Position numbers and translations under genes: made by a program
Notes under the pieces: generated by a model
What the model saw: only the letters and a program-made list of their open reading frames with translations
Database searches by the model: none
What the model was told of the DNA's origin: nothing
Assembly (NCBI RefSeq): GCF_914767665.1
Contig: NC_059504.1
Location: 4,838,501 to 4,902,500, forward strand
Length of the DNA stretch: 64,000 bases
Direction: 5' to 3'
Origin: Harmonia axyridis
Taxonomy: Eukaryota > Arthropoda > Insecta > Coleoptera > Coccinellidae
In this document: positions 45,431 to 58,030 of the stretch, one piece after another
Layout of the letters: each line of letters opens with the position of its first letter
Numbering within the stretch: position 1 is the stretch's first letter

Positions 45431-48400
45431 AATACATATACCTATACACATTGGCAAAATTGAAGGAACGAACAAAATCTCTTTGACAGATTTTAACGAT
45501 TATTTTTCAAGATCTTTTTTGTTCATTGATGAAAAATTATGATGCAGGTATGACATGAACTAACGATATTAGAATTAGAAGTTTTTGGTGCTCTTTAATC
45601 TGATAATGATATTTTGATGTTATACATGAGTTGAAGTGGATATAAAATGAACAGTTCCAGAATCCAATCAACTTCATAACTGAGATAACGTTAGATAGGA
45701 TACAAATTCTTCTATTTTGCAGCGTGACAACTTTTGCAGTATTTTCCGATATGGTTTTTGCAATTCTACTGAACATCCTGGTGTAGCATGTTCTAGTTCG
45801 AGAATTCTAATGAAGTTTACAGCTTAATTGATACAAGTCCTCATCTTCAATGCAGGATGAGTAACTTTTTCAGAATTTGCCGTTATAATTTATACCTACT
45901 GAGTTAAAATTCAATTTTATATTTTGTCATCGGATCTTTAATCGAGGAAATATTTAGTGTTTGGTACTTTTTGTCCAATATTCCTCCTGAAATTTGCAGA
46001 ATAGCAGAGTCAGAATCATAGATAAGCCAAACAAAATATCCAAACAAATTGTAAAAGCAAGTAGGTCGTTCGGGCGAGGTCAGGTAGTGACAACCACTCC
46101 AGTCTCGTCTGAAATGTTGTGATACAATGAACCATGATAGAGGAGGCTTCGGAGGCACATATTTTGTCTCAAAGTTCCGAGTTGTGTTTGATTTTATAAT
46201 ATTGAATATTTCATTATTTCAAGCTATTACTTCCGGTAGACAAAACAAACAAAACCTTACGCATTCATTGAAAGTTCGACATTCAATTTAAGCTTTAAAC
46301 AAATCTATTCCGAGAAACTTTGAATTGAGTCATCATTTTTCATACCGGAAAAACATACCCTTGTATTTTCAGCCATCGAGCTCCAAACAAATTGCAACTA
46401 GATTCGAATCTAAATGTCAGATTTAAACGATACCGTCCGAGAACGACGCCCTCTTTATGTGAAACCCGAAGTAGATAAAAATCTCTAATGCCCGTTTTTT
46501 GAGAAGTTATAGACGAACGAGAACAAACAATAGAAAAACGATCCCATAATGATCCGGTAAACATCCTAGAAAGGACGAATTAGATATCTAATGTATGGCT
46601 ACTCTCGATGAGCACCAACCGACAAGAAGGTTACACGGATGGTGGGCACAATTTTCAGCTCACTTCGAATATCTGCTATTATGTCACAAGAATGAACCCT
46701 ATCGTTCAATTCAATTTTATGATTATCCTTAAAGAGTTTATACGTCGGATACATCAATTATAACGCCCGAGGAAATTGACTGCACTTGAGTCATTAGTAC
46801 TTAACTTTATCTATTTATATATCGAGTGGAAGTAGAATTATAGAGAGATCGTATAGTTTCTTCATTTATGTCCTACTGGAACGAATAATAGATTTTGAAA
46901 TTAAAGAAGTACAATCAAGAATAATTATCGCGGATTCCAATTTTATAGCTTTTGGAAAGGAGAAAATTGAAGAACTAGCGGCAGTCATTAGGAGTTCCAA
47001 TTATCCATTTCAGAAAAAAAATTGAATCAAGTTAGATACGTTTGAATGTGTTTGATGAGATGAGTTTGAATATATTTTTTCGTTTGAATATATTTGAAAC
47101 GTTGATCTGTAAATGGAACTTCAATGAAATGTTAACTCAAGGACGTGAAAACGTCGAATCAATACATGAATATTCTTCATAAAATGGTATAACATAAATA
47201 ATACTTTGGTATATTTTATTTCTTTGCTCTCTACATGATATATCGTATAAATTAAATTGTTAAATGTCAACGAGCAGCGTCAGGCATCAAAAGGAGCTTC
47301 CATGCATAAAATTTCACCGAAAGTGTTTCTACTAATTCTTCAAATTTCATCAAATGGAAAATAAGTACTGCCACTGTCATAATAAAGAACTTCACTGAAT
47401 AGTTACGCTGACGACGAAAGCTAGCCAAAATAATAACGACTAATGCTCTTCAACCACAATGATGTGCTCTGGATTGTTAAATTATATAATTTTATTTGAA
47501 TCAGAGTAAATTCACATGAATTCGTTCGGTACTAATGCAACATGATACTACTTTCTAGAATTGCAGTTTCTCTACATTTTTCCCATACGAAATTGTCGCT
47601 AAATGTTTCAATTGATAGCAGCGGATATGCATCTTCGTGAGAAGACCATTAGGGATATCCGCCCATGTGTGACATAGAAAAAAATCCAGGTTAAAGAAAA
47701 TAAATAAAATAGATATATGTATACTTGGATATATGATTGTGGTTATCATAGTTTTCGAGAAAAGCTCTCTAAAAATGTTTTTGGTTTTACTTTTCGATTT
47801 TGCATTTTCTGATACGTGAACTCGAAATTTTGTCAGGAAGGGTTAGGTTAGGTTAGGAAATTTCGTCAAGAGAGGAAATTTTCATCATTCAGATAGCTTT
47901 CACCCATCGAAATTTGATGATCTGATGGTCATGGTCAATTATGATTATTTCATGAGCTCTCAATTTGTGTAGGTATTCTTGAAAGATGCTAAATATTCAT
48001 TATCGGAGATATTAAATTCAAATGCATGTATATTCAAAGTTTGCGAATTTCTTTGGATTCTTAGCCAACTAACCGCATACATGTAAACTTAATAAATTTC
48101 ACTAGAGAATAACAGACGATTGTTCGATATAAATAGGGTAAAATTTAATATTAATTTTATGTTAATCCATAAGTTTCTTGTTATACATCAGTAGTACATT
48201 GAGTTACGATTTCTAACTAGAGCGGTTTCACTCATTTTCCCATGCACTCGCAGAAAATATGTAAATAATATAATTTCTTGTGATGTATATACGGTGTTTT
48301 GTAGTGAAAGGATTCCATTCAATTGATTCATTCTGGAGATATAGATGGATTCTACTTCTACACGATGAATCATTTGAAGAAACTATGATAGCTTCGTGTA

Positions 48401-49544
48401 AGAATTCATCATGTCGGATTACTTACATCATTTTGATTTGTTGGATTTTTGTCCTTACCGAATAGAAGAATAACTATCAAAACACCGGAGAAATTTACAA
48501 CAAATAAAGAAAATTAAGAAATAAGAGAACTAGATATCGCAGAAAGTTCTTTGACTTTTTCAGACCAGAGAAGTTATTGCAAAGATGGTGACTTTGACAA
48601 TCGATGTCAAATTGACATCAGTTTGACAGTTATTATTTAGACTGCCGACCATAGAAAGTGGTGGCATTACAATTATAAAGGTTATTTCATGTTCAAAAGA
48701 AGAAGCAATATATCTATTAATTTTCTGATTATTATAGTAAAAAAATAGAAAATCTCTTCTTCAGAACTAATCTAATGTTACCAAAGCCATTATTCCCATT
48801 TATCAGAATAATTGTGTTCGGTGTTTCAATTCGATTTTTTATAATTTATATAACAGCATATGAGAATGAGGCCGCGCATTCTTCTCGCAAGGTGTAGCTA
48901 TACCAAAAGAAATATTCAATCGAGTTATTATTTTCTATCCATAATAATAACACACTTCGTCATTGAACTACTTAATTTTCTTTCACGCTATTCTCTGTCC
49001 AGACACAAGTGCTAGCAACACCTCTAGCTACATGTCATTTTTCTCGAATTACATCATCTCATAGTTTGTGGTACACCTGATTCAACTCCTAACGGATCGA
49101 GGACCATACCACGCCCGTATAGGATACCAACCTGCGTTGGCCAATAAGTGTGCTAAGCCGCGAAGGAATAATTATATCATCTCCATTTCTAGACCACGTG
49201 AGAAAATTCTCTGCCACAAAGGAACGTTTGAGATGAGAATGAGATGATGGCTGGACTTGGTGTTGCAAAATTTGTGTCGAAACTATGCGTGTATATCGAT
49301 TGCTTATGGTGTTTCTTGCTATTAGGCGAACTTTGCTCAATTCTGGCGTTTTTGGTTCACGGCGTATTGGAATGTTTTATTGGCACTGTGTATGGCAAGG
49401 TTGTGAGAATCGTAGGAAATTTATGGCACTGTTCATCACGATATATTGTGTGTTTGTTTCGATCGAATATCACTTTCGATTTGTGTAATTTGTCGAACGG
49501 CATTGACATTGATGCTGTTTTGGACTACTTTTACTGTATGCTTC
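45431..49544. other. Intergenic, no gene recognised
   Basis: Four kilobases of AT-rich DNA with only short ORFs. It holds a three-unit GTTAGG run near 47843 and a repeat block at 48588-48710. Confidence 0.5.
48588..48710. repeat. Dispersed repeat, family R2, copy 1
   Basis: Similar in order to 50445-50560: a gacaatcgatgt-type start, a tgacagt block, gctgccga/actgccga, then ggtggcattacaattat. Short and diverged. Confidence 0.5.
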
Positions 49545-50402
49545 TAGGGATTCACGGCTTGGCTTGATCTTCAAGCTACTTGGCTTGAGTTTGACTTGAT
49601 TTCAAGTCAAGTAGTAGTTTTTCAATCTCAAGTCAAGTATTTATTTATCAATTACTTGAATCATATCAAGCTACTTGATTTTTAGCAGTTTTATTGTGTA
49701 GTGTCACATCAATGAGAAAATGATGAATTGAGAAGAAACCTTGCAAAAAATACTTATATTTATTTATTATATAAAAGAACCGAAACTATCAACTTTGTTG
49801 AAATAGAAACGTGAATTAAATCACTATATATCATTACAAAATATAAAATAATAAAAAAATGAAGTTTCCCAATATTGAGAAAGCTCCAGGCTTCGTTTGA
49901 TTTTATAATTTTCCATCCAGGATCTAAGACACATGAGGTATCTTATAGATTTGTCGCCTAACCAATTGCGGGTTTTTCTGACTGTAAAAGCAACTCTGGA
50001 GAATGGTCTTCCAACAAGAGCTGAAGATGCTGGCGTTGATAAAAAATCCTTTGCCATTTTGGGCAAGTTTTGAAAGATATTTCTGAAACTACCAAAATCT
50101 ACCAATAAATTTCATAGAAATGTGAGAAAACTACTGCTAAAGTCACACTGGCGAATGCTTCAGTCTCTCGGCGCTCGAGGAATCCCCTTATTTAGACTGA
50201 GCGCGCACGAGATTGCAGGAAATAAATGCTGTGCGACGCGTGCATATCAAGCTCAACTAATATCAAGTAGCTTGCTATCAAGTCAAGCAATAGATATTTA
50301 AAATCAAGTCAAGTCAAGCTCAAGTATGTAATTTTTCACGAGCTTGATTTTCAAGTTAAGTAGTTTGTAAAATGTCAAGCTACTCGACTTGATGAATCGC
50401 TA
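49545..50402 (-). mobile_element. hAT-like element, copy D
   Basis: It starts tagggattcacggcttggct and ends gacttgatgaatcgcta. The minus strand around 49930-50085 encodes STPASSALVGRPFSRVAFTV and NWLGDKSIRYLMCLRSW, as in copy A. The 8-base flanks do not match, so the target duplication has decayed or the ends recombined. Confidence 0.75.
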
Positions 50403-51867
50403 ACAGTAGATATTAGGTTAGGTAATTTCTTAAGGTTATAGAACTTTTACAATCGATGTTGATTTGTCTTCAGATTGACAGTCATTTTGGCTGCCGACGA
50501 TAGAACATGGTGGTATTACAATTATATGAAGGTGGTTCAATATTCAAAAAAAGGTGGAAAATTTTGCAATAACAATGAGAGAATTCGATATTTCAAAGAC
50601 GCACGTCTCTGAATTAAATTCAATACAGAACTACATATACAAGTGGTGAGTTGGTTAATTCATTAATTTTGTTGAACTATAAGTACAGTTTCAGTTATTT
50701 TGAATATTCTTTCGGTTGATTATTAATTTTGTCATTTTTAGAATTGGAATTATATTCCAAGACAAAAATAAACCAAATATATCATAAAGATATATTATTG
50801 TGAAGGAATAGACACAACGTTGTCAATTTTTTGATATTTACAATATTTTTGTCTTGTATTATTATAAGATTTCAAGCTTTCAAAAAACATCCATTACTGA
50901 TCGATTTCGGAAAAATTGTCAAATATTCAGTCTTGCCATAAATGAATCACATTTTTCCTCCTAATAAAACTATTATCACACTATTTTACTGCTATCAAAC
51001 TGACAATAAGTTGTTTATGGTAGAGCTGATCAACGGAAATCGATCCCAAAACTCAGTTGTCATTTCGACGTATCGACATAAAACGCCAATCTTCCGCAGA
51101 TGCCAGAAGTTCAACAATCCACGGTCAAGATACCCATCATCTGTTCCTTCCCATGCCTTCGCAGCAACGCCAAGGTGAACTGCAGGTCTGCAAGCGCAAC
51201 GTTGGCTATACGGATCGTATTTTTTTTCAGCGATACTGCCGTAGCTGCTGCTGCGCCTACTCACTCCTTTCTGTCTTTCACTTCTTCGAATTGTGCAAAA
51301 GCACACGACTGCAGCTTGGTCACGACTCAAAGGCCAATTAGCATTTCAAATCTGTGAACGCGTCCCTACATATTTTTTTCTATGACGGTTCTTTTGTCTC
51401 TGTGCCTCTTTCTATCGTCGTATCTGCGGGATTGTGAGATTGCTCATGTGTGGTCATCTTAATCGGTTTCGTAATTTCGATCGTTTTTGCTGATGGTGTT
51501 GGAATTGGTTCGATATAGTTGCTGCTTCTTGGGAAATACGTTTTGATTTATGTTGGCAGATTGTGTAAATTGATATATGTATTTTGTTTGAAATTATTTG
51601 GGTTGGTTTAGTGCTCTCCCGAATCGAAAAGTGTTGGTAATTTAATTCTACAAATAGAATTAAAAAATTACAGACATTGTGATGAAAATAATGAAGCTAT
51701 TAGTTTGGAGACGAGCGCTCAAAACGATTGAAACGCAGCTGACTGATTTAAAAAGGTTTACAATGAAACTTCTTCTGTGGTTTATAATTTTGAGGCTACA
51801 AAGAAGAAAAAATACTTGACAGTTATTAAATATAATTACCTAACTATTCGTTCGTGAAAAAATGAGA
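50403..51867. other. Intergenic with a GC-richer block
   Basis: Family R2 copy 2 lies at 50445-50560. The stretch 51040-51340 is less AT-rich, with overlapping short ORFs on both strands; it could be a 5' UTR exon or promoter of a gene lying off this window or of the LRR gene. Not resolved. Confidence 0.4.
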
Positions 51868-52300
51868 AAATAGTATATTATTCAATGAGCGGTAATGTAG
51901 GTCATAACTCACGCAGATGAAGCAGCACGAGCCGCAGGCGAGTGCTGTAATTCATCAAGTGAGTTATGACCATTACCGCAAGTTGAATACTATACTTTAT
52001 CTATTACAATAAATACTAAAATAAAGAAAGAACTTTATTGACAAACTTCAAAACTTACCTATAAACGTCAAAATTATCAAAGTGACATTCCTCCCCTCAA
52101 TAACAATAATAGAATGTTCCCTTTCGGCCAATAGAATGGAAGCATAGAAGTATAGAAGCACAGATCCATCTTTTCCGATTTATTATAGTTAGTTATTGTA
52201 GTGAGTTATTATAACTCACGCTGCTTGTTAATAGATATTATTAATTGCTCAAAAGCATTTGAATAATGAATATATAATTCAATAGGAGTAGATAAAAGAT
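51868..52300. mobile_element. MITE family F2, copy 2
   Basis: Nearly identical to 11655-12085, including the gcacgagccgcaggcgagtg core and the final caataggagtagataaaa. One small insertion adds tagttattg before the gtgagttat dyad. Confidence 0.7.
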
Positions 52301-53417
52301 ATTATAAAACTTTTCTAGTAGTTTTTTTTTAATTGGTAAATCAAATCTGAAATACAGAGTACAACAAAGGGTTCCAATGTTTCATAATGAAATCATAACT
52401 GAACATGAAACATGTAGGTTATAAAATATGAGAGGATATTCGAAATTAAGGATTAGAAGAAACTGCAAAAAATCTTGATTCAGGAATATTGATGCAACGG
52501 AAATAAGCTAATAAGTGGTCAAGAGAAATTTTGTTGGCAAATTATTCCAACTACGTGTAAAATTATGTTTGAATGTTCCTCTGATATTTATTTTCGCTAT
52601 TGAATTACTGCCTCGTCAGTTTTTTGTTGTCACTGCCAGATGAAAAGTTTATTTTTTTGAAGAATTGTGTGGTATTGTCACCACTTCCTCGAATGAAATT
52701 TTGAGACATATTAGGCTGATCAAGACACTCAAAAAAAAAACCAATAGTACCAAGGAACACAGAAATGTTTATGTATAAAAATATATCTTTGTTGAATACG
52801 TCTTTCTGACGATAAATTTCTAATTTCAATAGATTTAGACATTTAGTCTGAAGAAAAATGAGGTGTTTTAAAATTATATGTTCTAAACCCATCAAGGAAA
52901 TCGTTGATATTGAGAGAATACACGATGATAGCTTCGAAGAATTTGAGAACATCGATTCAACAGTGAAACCTTTCATTTCACCAATGATACTGCATTTCAA
53001 TGGAAAAAAAATTTGGAACACAGACAAGGAATTTAAGATCGAATTGAAGTATGAGCGAAGAAGCTATGTTTAATCACATATTTGACCTTGTTTGGAATAA
53101 TACATCTCTTCCAAACAAGGATAATTTTCACAATTAAATTCTTAGGGCTCAATCCCACAGATAATGTTCCCAATCAATTTGAGGATTGTATCGAAAGCAT
53201 CCTTCAGGTGTTATTCGAAACCACGTTCGTTAAAAAAAATAACGATCACTTGTAGTTGATTAGAAGATAATTTTTGCTTTTGAAAGGATTCATGAACTCA
53301 TTGCTCATTTCTTCAACGATACTCTTCAAGGATTTGAAGCTTTCGTGAATATCTATCGTTCGATTATAATTGTTTCACATGTTTTGCCTTTGGAAATTGA
53401 AGTAACATGATGTTAAA
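52301..53417. other. Intergenic, no gene recognised
   Basis: A 140-codon minus-strand ORF (52605-53027) and an overlapping plus-strand one show no recognisable domain; both look like chance frames in AT-rich DNA. Confidence 0.45.
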
Positions 53418-54060
53418 TGTACACTGCGCTAAAAAATTAACGCACATTCTGAAAATCTCAATTTTAATGAGAGTTAACTCTACATTGACTTTATAACTTA
53501 TTTTTTATGTTCTCTCGGGAAGGTTTTGAACGAAACGAGACACATTAAATGGAAGAAAAATTCAGGATTTCACCGAATCCTGAAAGAAGAGAAATAAACA
53601 ATTTTCACAATACTGGAATGCTGATAAGTGATTTAATACTTGGTATTTCCACCCCTTGCGTTAATTACAGCTCGGCAACGACGGTTCATACTCAAATTGA
53701 GGGATCTTAAAATGTTCTGATCTAATCCTTCCCAGATTTCTCTGAGTTGGATTCCTAAGTCATTAAGAGTAGCTGAATGATTTTCTGAACTTCTCAACCT
53801 TCTATTGAGGTTGTCCCAAACCTGCTCAATCGGATTGAGATCTGGACTTCTTGCTGGCCATTCCATTCGAGAGACTTCAACCTCTTCAAGGTACCTGTAT
53901 CTCTAACGATTTTCGATATCCCTGTAATCTTAACGGTTCTGACCCTGTATAATGCGAGTTTTGTATGGTAAATTCTACATAAATAGTCCGTTTCAGTTTC
54001 AAAATCACATTCAGTGATGAAACGAAGAGCATCAAGAATCTCAAAAATCAAAACTATTCA
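53418..54060 (-). mobile_element. Tc1-like element, 3' part
   Basis: The minus strand at 53633-53880 encodes MEWPARSPDLNPIEQVWDNL, which includes the Pro-Asp-Leu and the catalytic Glu of a DD34E transposase. It then runs to the C-terminus RRCRAVINARGGNTKY. Downstream lies an end beginning cactgcgctaaaaaattaac. The N-terminal and central transposase parts are missing; the upper boundary is uncertain. Confidence 0.75.
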
Positions 54061-54626
54061 GTTCAAACTAAGATGGTGACAAGTACCAATAATAATTTTA
54101 TGTAGTATGGCCAAATCAACATACCTAGCGCTCAAATCTGGAATAATACCGCGAGATTTGACCTTTAATGGAGATATCCAGTAAGCAAGCATTCTAATTG
54201 TCAACATTATAAAACTCATTAACACTCTTGTGTGTGTCCGTTAGAAATTCATGTTACGGTCAATAACGAATACGAGAAATTTCATTCGTATTCAGAATTG
54301 CAAATAGAAATGCGCAATCTAATTTATTCCACCATAGATGACTTCAGCTAGAATTGTTCGGGAATGCGCAATTGAGGAATATCTTAATTAATTCTAATCT
54401 GGTGTTAAGGAATCTTCAGAGTCGAGTAAAAAATAGTCCCTATTAAATTTTCACGGTTCGAATTTTGCAGGATTGCAATTAAAATCCTGCCAGTTTGGGA
54501 ATCTAGATCGTGTATTTTTTTCATGTCCAAATATTCGGTGACCTCAGTTTTATACTCGAAGGGAATCATTTCTTAATGGTTTTTAGCCATAGGCTTTAAC
54601 TAAATTTGTTACATGTTGAGGTTATA
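54061..54626. other. Intergenic, no feature recognised
   Basis: AT-rich sequence, nothing recognised. Confidence 0.45.
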
Positions 54627-55895
54627 ACAGGCCAAATGAAAAGTCCCCGGTCTACTATAGTAAAACCCATTTTTTTGGCAACATTCGATTTTATTATTCA
54701 ACATAGTTGCCTTCGAGGGCGATACAGCGATTATAGTGATCTTCCAACTTTTCTATATCATTTTTGTAGAACGATTTGTCTTTCGCTTCGAAATATACCT
54801 CAGTTTCGGCAATTCTTCATTGGCGCTAAATTTCTTTCCAGCGAGGATTCTTTTGAGGTCTGAGATCAGGAAAAAGTCGCTGGGGGCCAGATCTGGCGAA
54901 TACGGTGGATGCAGAAGCAATTCGAAGCCCAATTAATGCAATTTTGCCATTGTTTTCATTGATTTGTGACACGGCGCATTGTCTCGATGAAACAGCACCT
55001 TCTTTGCTTCAAATGGGACCGTTTTTTAACGATTTCATCCTTTGAACGATCCAATAACGCTATATAAAAATCGCTGTTGATGGTCTGACCTTTTTGGAGG
55101 TAATCAATGCATCAATGCATCCCAAAATAGTGATGCCATAACCTTGCCAGCTGACTGTTGTGTTTTTCCTTGCTTTGAATTCGGTTCATCTTGTCCAGTC
55201 CACTCAGCTGACTGTCGATTGGAATCCGGAGTAAAATGATGGAGCCATATTTCATCTATTGTCACACATCGACGCATAAATTCAGGTTTATTGCAATTAA
55301 ACAGCTTCAAACACTGCTCAGAATCATTAACACGTTGTTGATTTTGATCGATTGTGAGGTCGCGCAGCACCCATTCTGCACACAGCTTTCTCATGTGCAA
55401 ATTTCCGTGAATGATATGATGTACACGTTCAGATGATATCTGCACAATGTCTGCTTTCTCTATCAACTTCACTTTACGGTCATTCAAAATTATTTTGTGT
55501 GATTTTTTCGTCGGTGACAGCTTTTTTTGGGCGTCCACTGCGTTCGCCGTCTTCGGTGCACATTTCACCACGTTTAAACTTAGCATACCAATATATAATT
55601 GTTTATTTTCTTGGTGCAGACCCCGGAAACTCTTCATCAGGTCAAGATTTTGCTTCAACTGTATTTTTTCCCTTAAAAAAGTAATATTTCACCAGCACAC
55701 TAAATTCTTTTTTTAATTTTTTTTTCAATTAACAAAAGTAGCTACATTCACAACGCAATATCTGAGCAACTAATGGTGGGACTGCTGTCAAATTTTAACA
55801 TGTAACGTTTGAAGGTTGGTACTAACTAAAAATCATATGGATTCAATGCTAGCACCGCATTTGTGCATCAGACCGGGCACTTTTTGATTGGTTTA
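54627..55895 (-). mobile_element. SETMAR-like mariner, full length, defective
   Basis: Both terminal repeats are present (ccaaatgaaaagtccccggt on the left, a decayed complement ending at 55895). The minus strand reads the transposase from the region of KHKIILNDRKVKLIEKADIV through ERVHHIIHGNLHMRKLCAEW, CVTIDEIWLHHFTPDSNRQS and VMASLFWDA. A frame break follows near 55104, then the QDNAPCH and PDLAP-type segments. Two catalytic Asp regions are readable. Inactive because of shifts. Confidence 0.9.
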
Positions 55896-57070
55896 ATATT
55901 TATTCAGAAAATGGTCCATAACACAATCATTTTTGTTCTGTTTTCCAGAAACGCCAAATCAGTCATCGAGTTTGGAACACCCTCTATACGAACTCTTGTT
56001 TCGTTTCAGTCGATATTAACTCAAGTCACAAATCGTCCATTATTTTCTATGTCCTTCACACTGCCACCATTAGTGTTTAACACGCGTAAATCATAGGAAT
56101 ATATCTCAAGAATGCGATAATAGCGACAGTTTCGAAAGCAATCGGACCTCCGGAGGCTGCTCAGCGCACTTGATCCAATTGCGCTCGCCTCTGTTGCGCC
56201 AGAACGAGATGCAGAAAACTAATTAAATTCGATAGACCCCCTGAAGCGGATTAGAAACACTTTCAACGACCATAAACGATCATTTCTGCGCGCTCATAAT
56301 AACAATGATAATTATTATTAATTTCCGACATCACATTTAGGCGAACCGAAGAGTAATGGCAAGTTCTAGTGCGAAGAGTTTATTGTAACGTGACCGCAAG
56401 AAACGTAGACGAGGATGGCATGAGCTTTACCTATTTGTCTATGATGGCGAAACGGCAGAGGTGAAGGTCCTGGGAAGTATTCCGTTGTTGAGGATGCTGC
56501 CGATATTTTCGTTCGTTTATTTCCAATAATAAACGTATGGAATCTTCTGGGAACGTTTGGCATCGATTGTTCATACAGCTTGTAGGGAATCTATCGATTC
56601 CTTCGAAAATATTCTATGTCCGAGAACTGAAGTTTTCGGTGTACAAACTTAGGATTAGCAAAGCCATACCCCTAAGGGATCCGTAGAAAGGCTTTGCTAA
56701 CGGTCGAATGGAAAACAGCCTGAATGCCCATAAAACTCGGCATTTCAGGGCGAATAATTCAATTGAGTTCAGACCAGTCTACGAGAAACTACATCTACAA
56801 CATATGTACAACACTTGCACCGACAACGAGAAGATTCAAGATTTTCACATCTGTTCCCGAGACCGGCGAAAAACTACCTGCGACCGAGTCATGATCATCT
56901 TTTTCAAACTCTTTTAGTGGGTTGGAAATAAATTGAATAAGAGTTTTTATTCCGTTCTTTTATTTCCCTTTATTGTCCTTGGCCGTGAACTACTTTAGTC
57001 ACGGTATAAGGACCACAACCCACAAGTTGATTAAAGTCCACTTTAGAGTAGGTATAGGGTTTGCCTCAGA
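55896..57070. other. Intergenic, partly GC-richer
   Basis: About 56100-56560 is less AT-rich without a convincing ORF. An 11-base stem (ttagcaaagcc at 56656, complement at 56691) with a 24-base loop follows. Confidence 0.4.
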
Positions 57071-57650
57071 GTAATGAACATAGATAGAAGGAGCATATCT
57101 TATTTCCAGTAAGCAAATTTTGTCCCCAACATGAACTATCAAATTTGACATGAAGCGCGCGGAAATGAAAACATATCAGTGATACGATATTTCACTCAAT
57201 ACTCGAGTTTCTCCACAAAGAACACACTTCTTATGTCCCATAGTGAATCAATGTTTCATATTAACTCAAAATATATTGAAATAAATACCTAAATATATCA
57301 GAAATTCAGAAAACAAACTTCAAGCGAGCCAAACGACGTGAAACAACCGATGGCACTAGGAGAGCAAAAGTTGTCAAACCTTGGATTTCAGCAGGTAGAT
57401 AAATAATAAATATTCTGCTTATCATAAATTCGACAATTAGGAAAAATATCGGATTCCAAATATTCAAATTTGCATATTTAAGCGGGAATCACTCAAATAA
57501 ATATTTTTCATTCAATATAATATACATTCATAACGATATAGTAAAATTGTGGATTTGAAAATATACCACAATCCGACAACGTAATCTAATCATATTGGGG
57601 ACATGTAAAAATTGCGTATACTCCCTCTATCTTTGTTTATTACTCTATGA
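57071..57650. mobile_element. MITE family F3, long copy
   Basis: The left end gtaatgaacatagatagaag and right end ctatctttgtttattactct are imperfect inverted termini. Subterminal tgtccccaacatg and its mirrored version also match. About 580 bases, no ORF. The shortened relative is at 32156. Confidence 0.7.
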
Positions 57651-57839
57651 GGTTTTCTTAAGAACACTTCCCTTTTTATAAATACGAAGAACTATATGAA
57701 GATGCAATAATATACTAGGTGTGTCATTTGCAATAAGGAAGTAGTAATCTATCTGAAAATGAATGAAATTCCAATGTTCAATGTTTTGGAAATCACTGAA
57801 GAACTTGATATCTTCGGACTCATCTTGTATATCTTCTGT

Positions 57840-58030
57840 GCGTGCAGGAATCATTTTTCTTAAATGATTTTTGAATTTTTCTTAATCAGCTTTTTGAACA
57901 AACGATGCATACTCGAATTGGTTTATATATTCGGAAAAGTTTCTTCACAATGGCTACTTGAAATCTTAGAAGAGTTATTTTTAGCACCCTATATAATCTA
58001 AACGGTTGATGTTGATCTGGGATGCAATTG
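57840..58030. repeat. Diverged direct repeat R3, copy 1
   Basis: The order gtgcaggaatcat, atatattcg-aaa-gtttctt, acaatg, then ctatataat and a gatgcaat block is repeated at 62000-62180 with many differences. Confidence 0.45.

Noticed and set aside
52605..53027. 140-codon minus-strand ORF
   Set aside because: AT-rich composition-driven frame without domain; an overlapping plus-strand ORF is equally unsupported.
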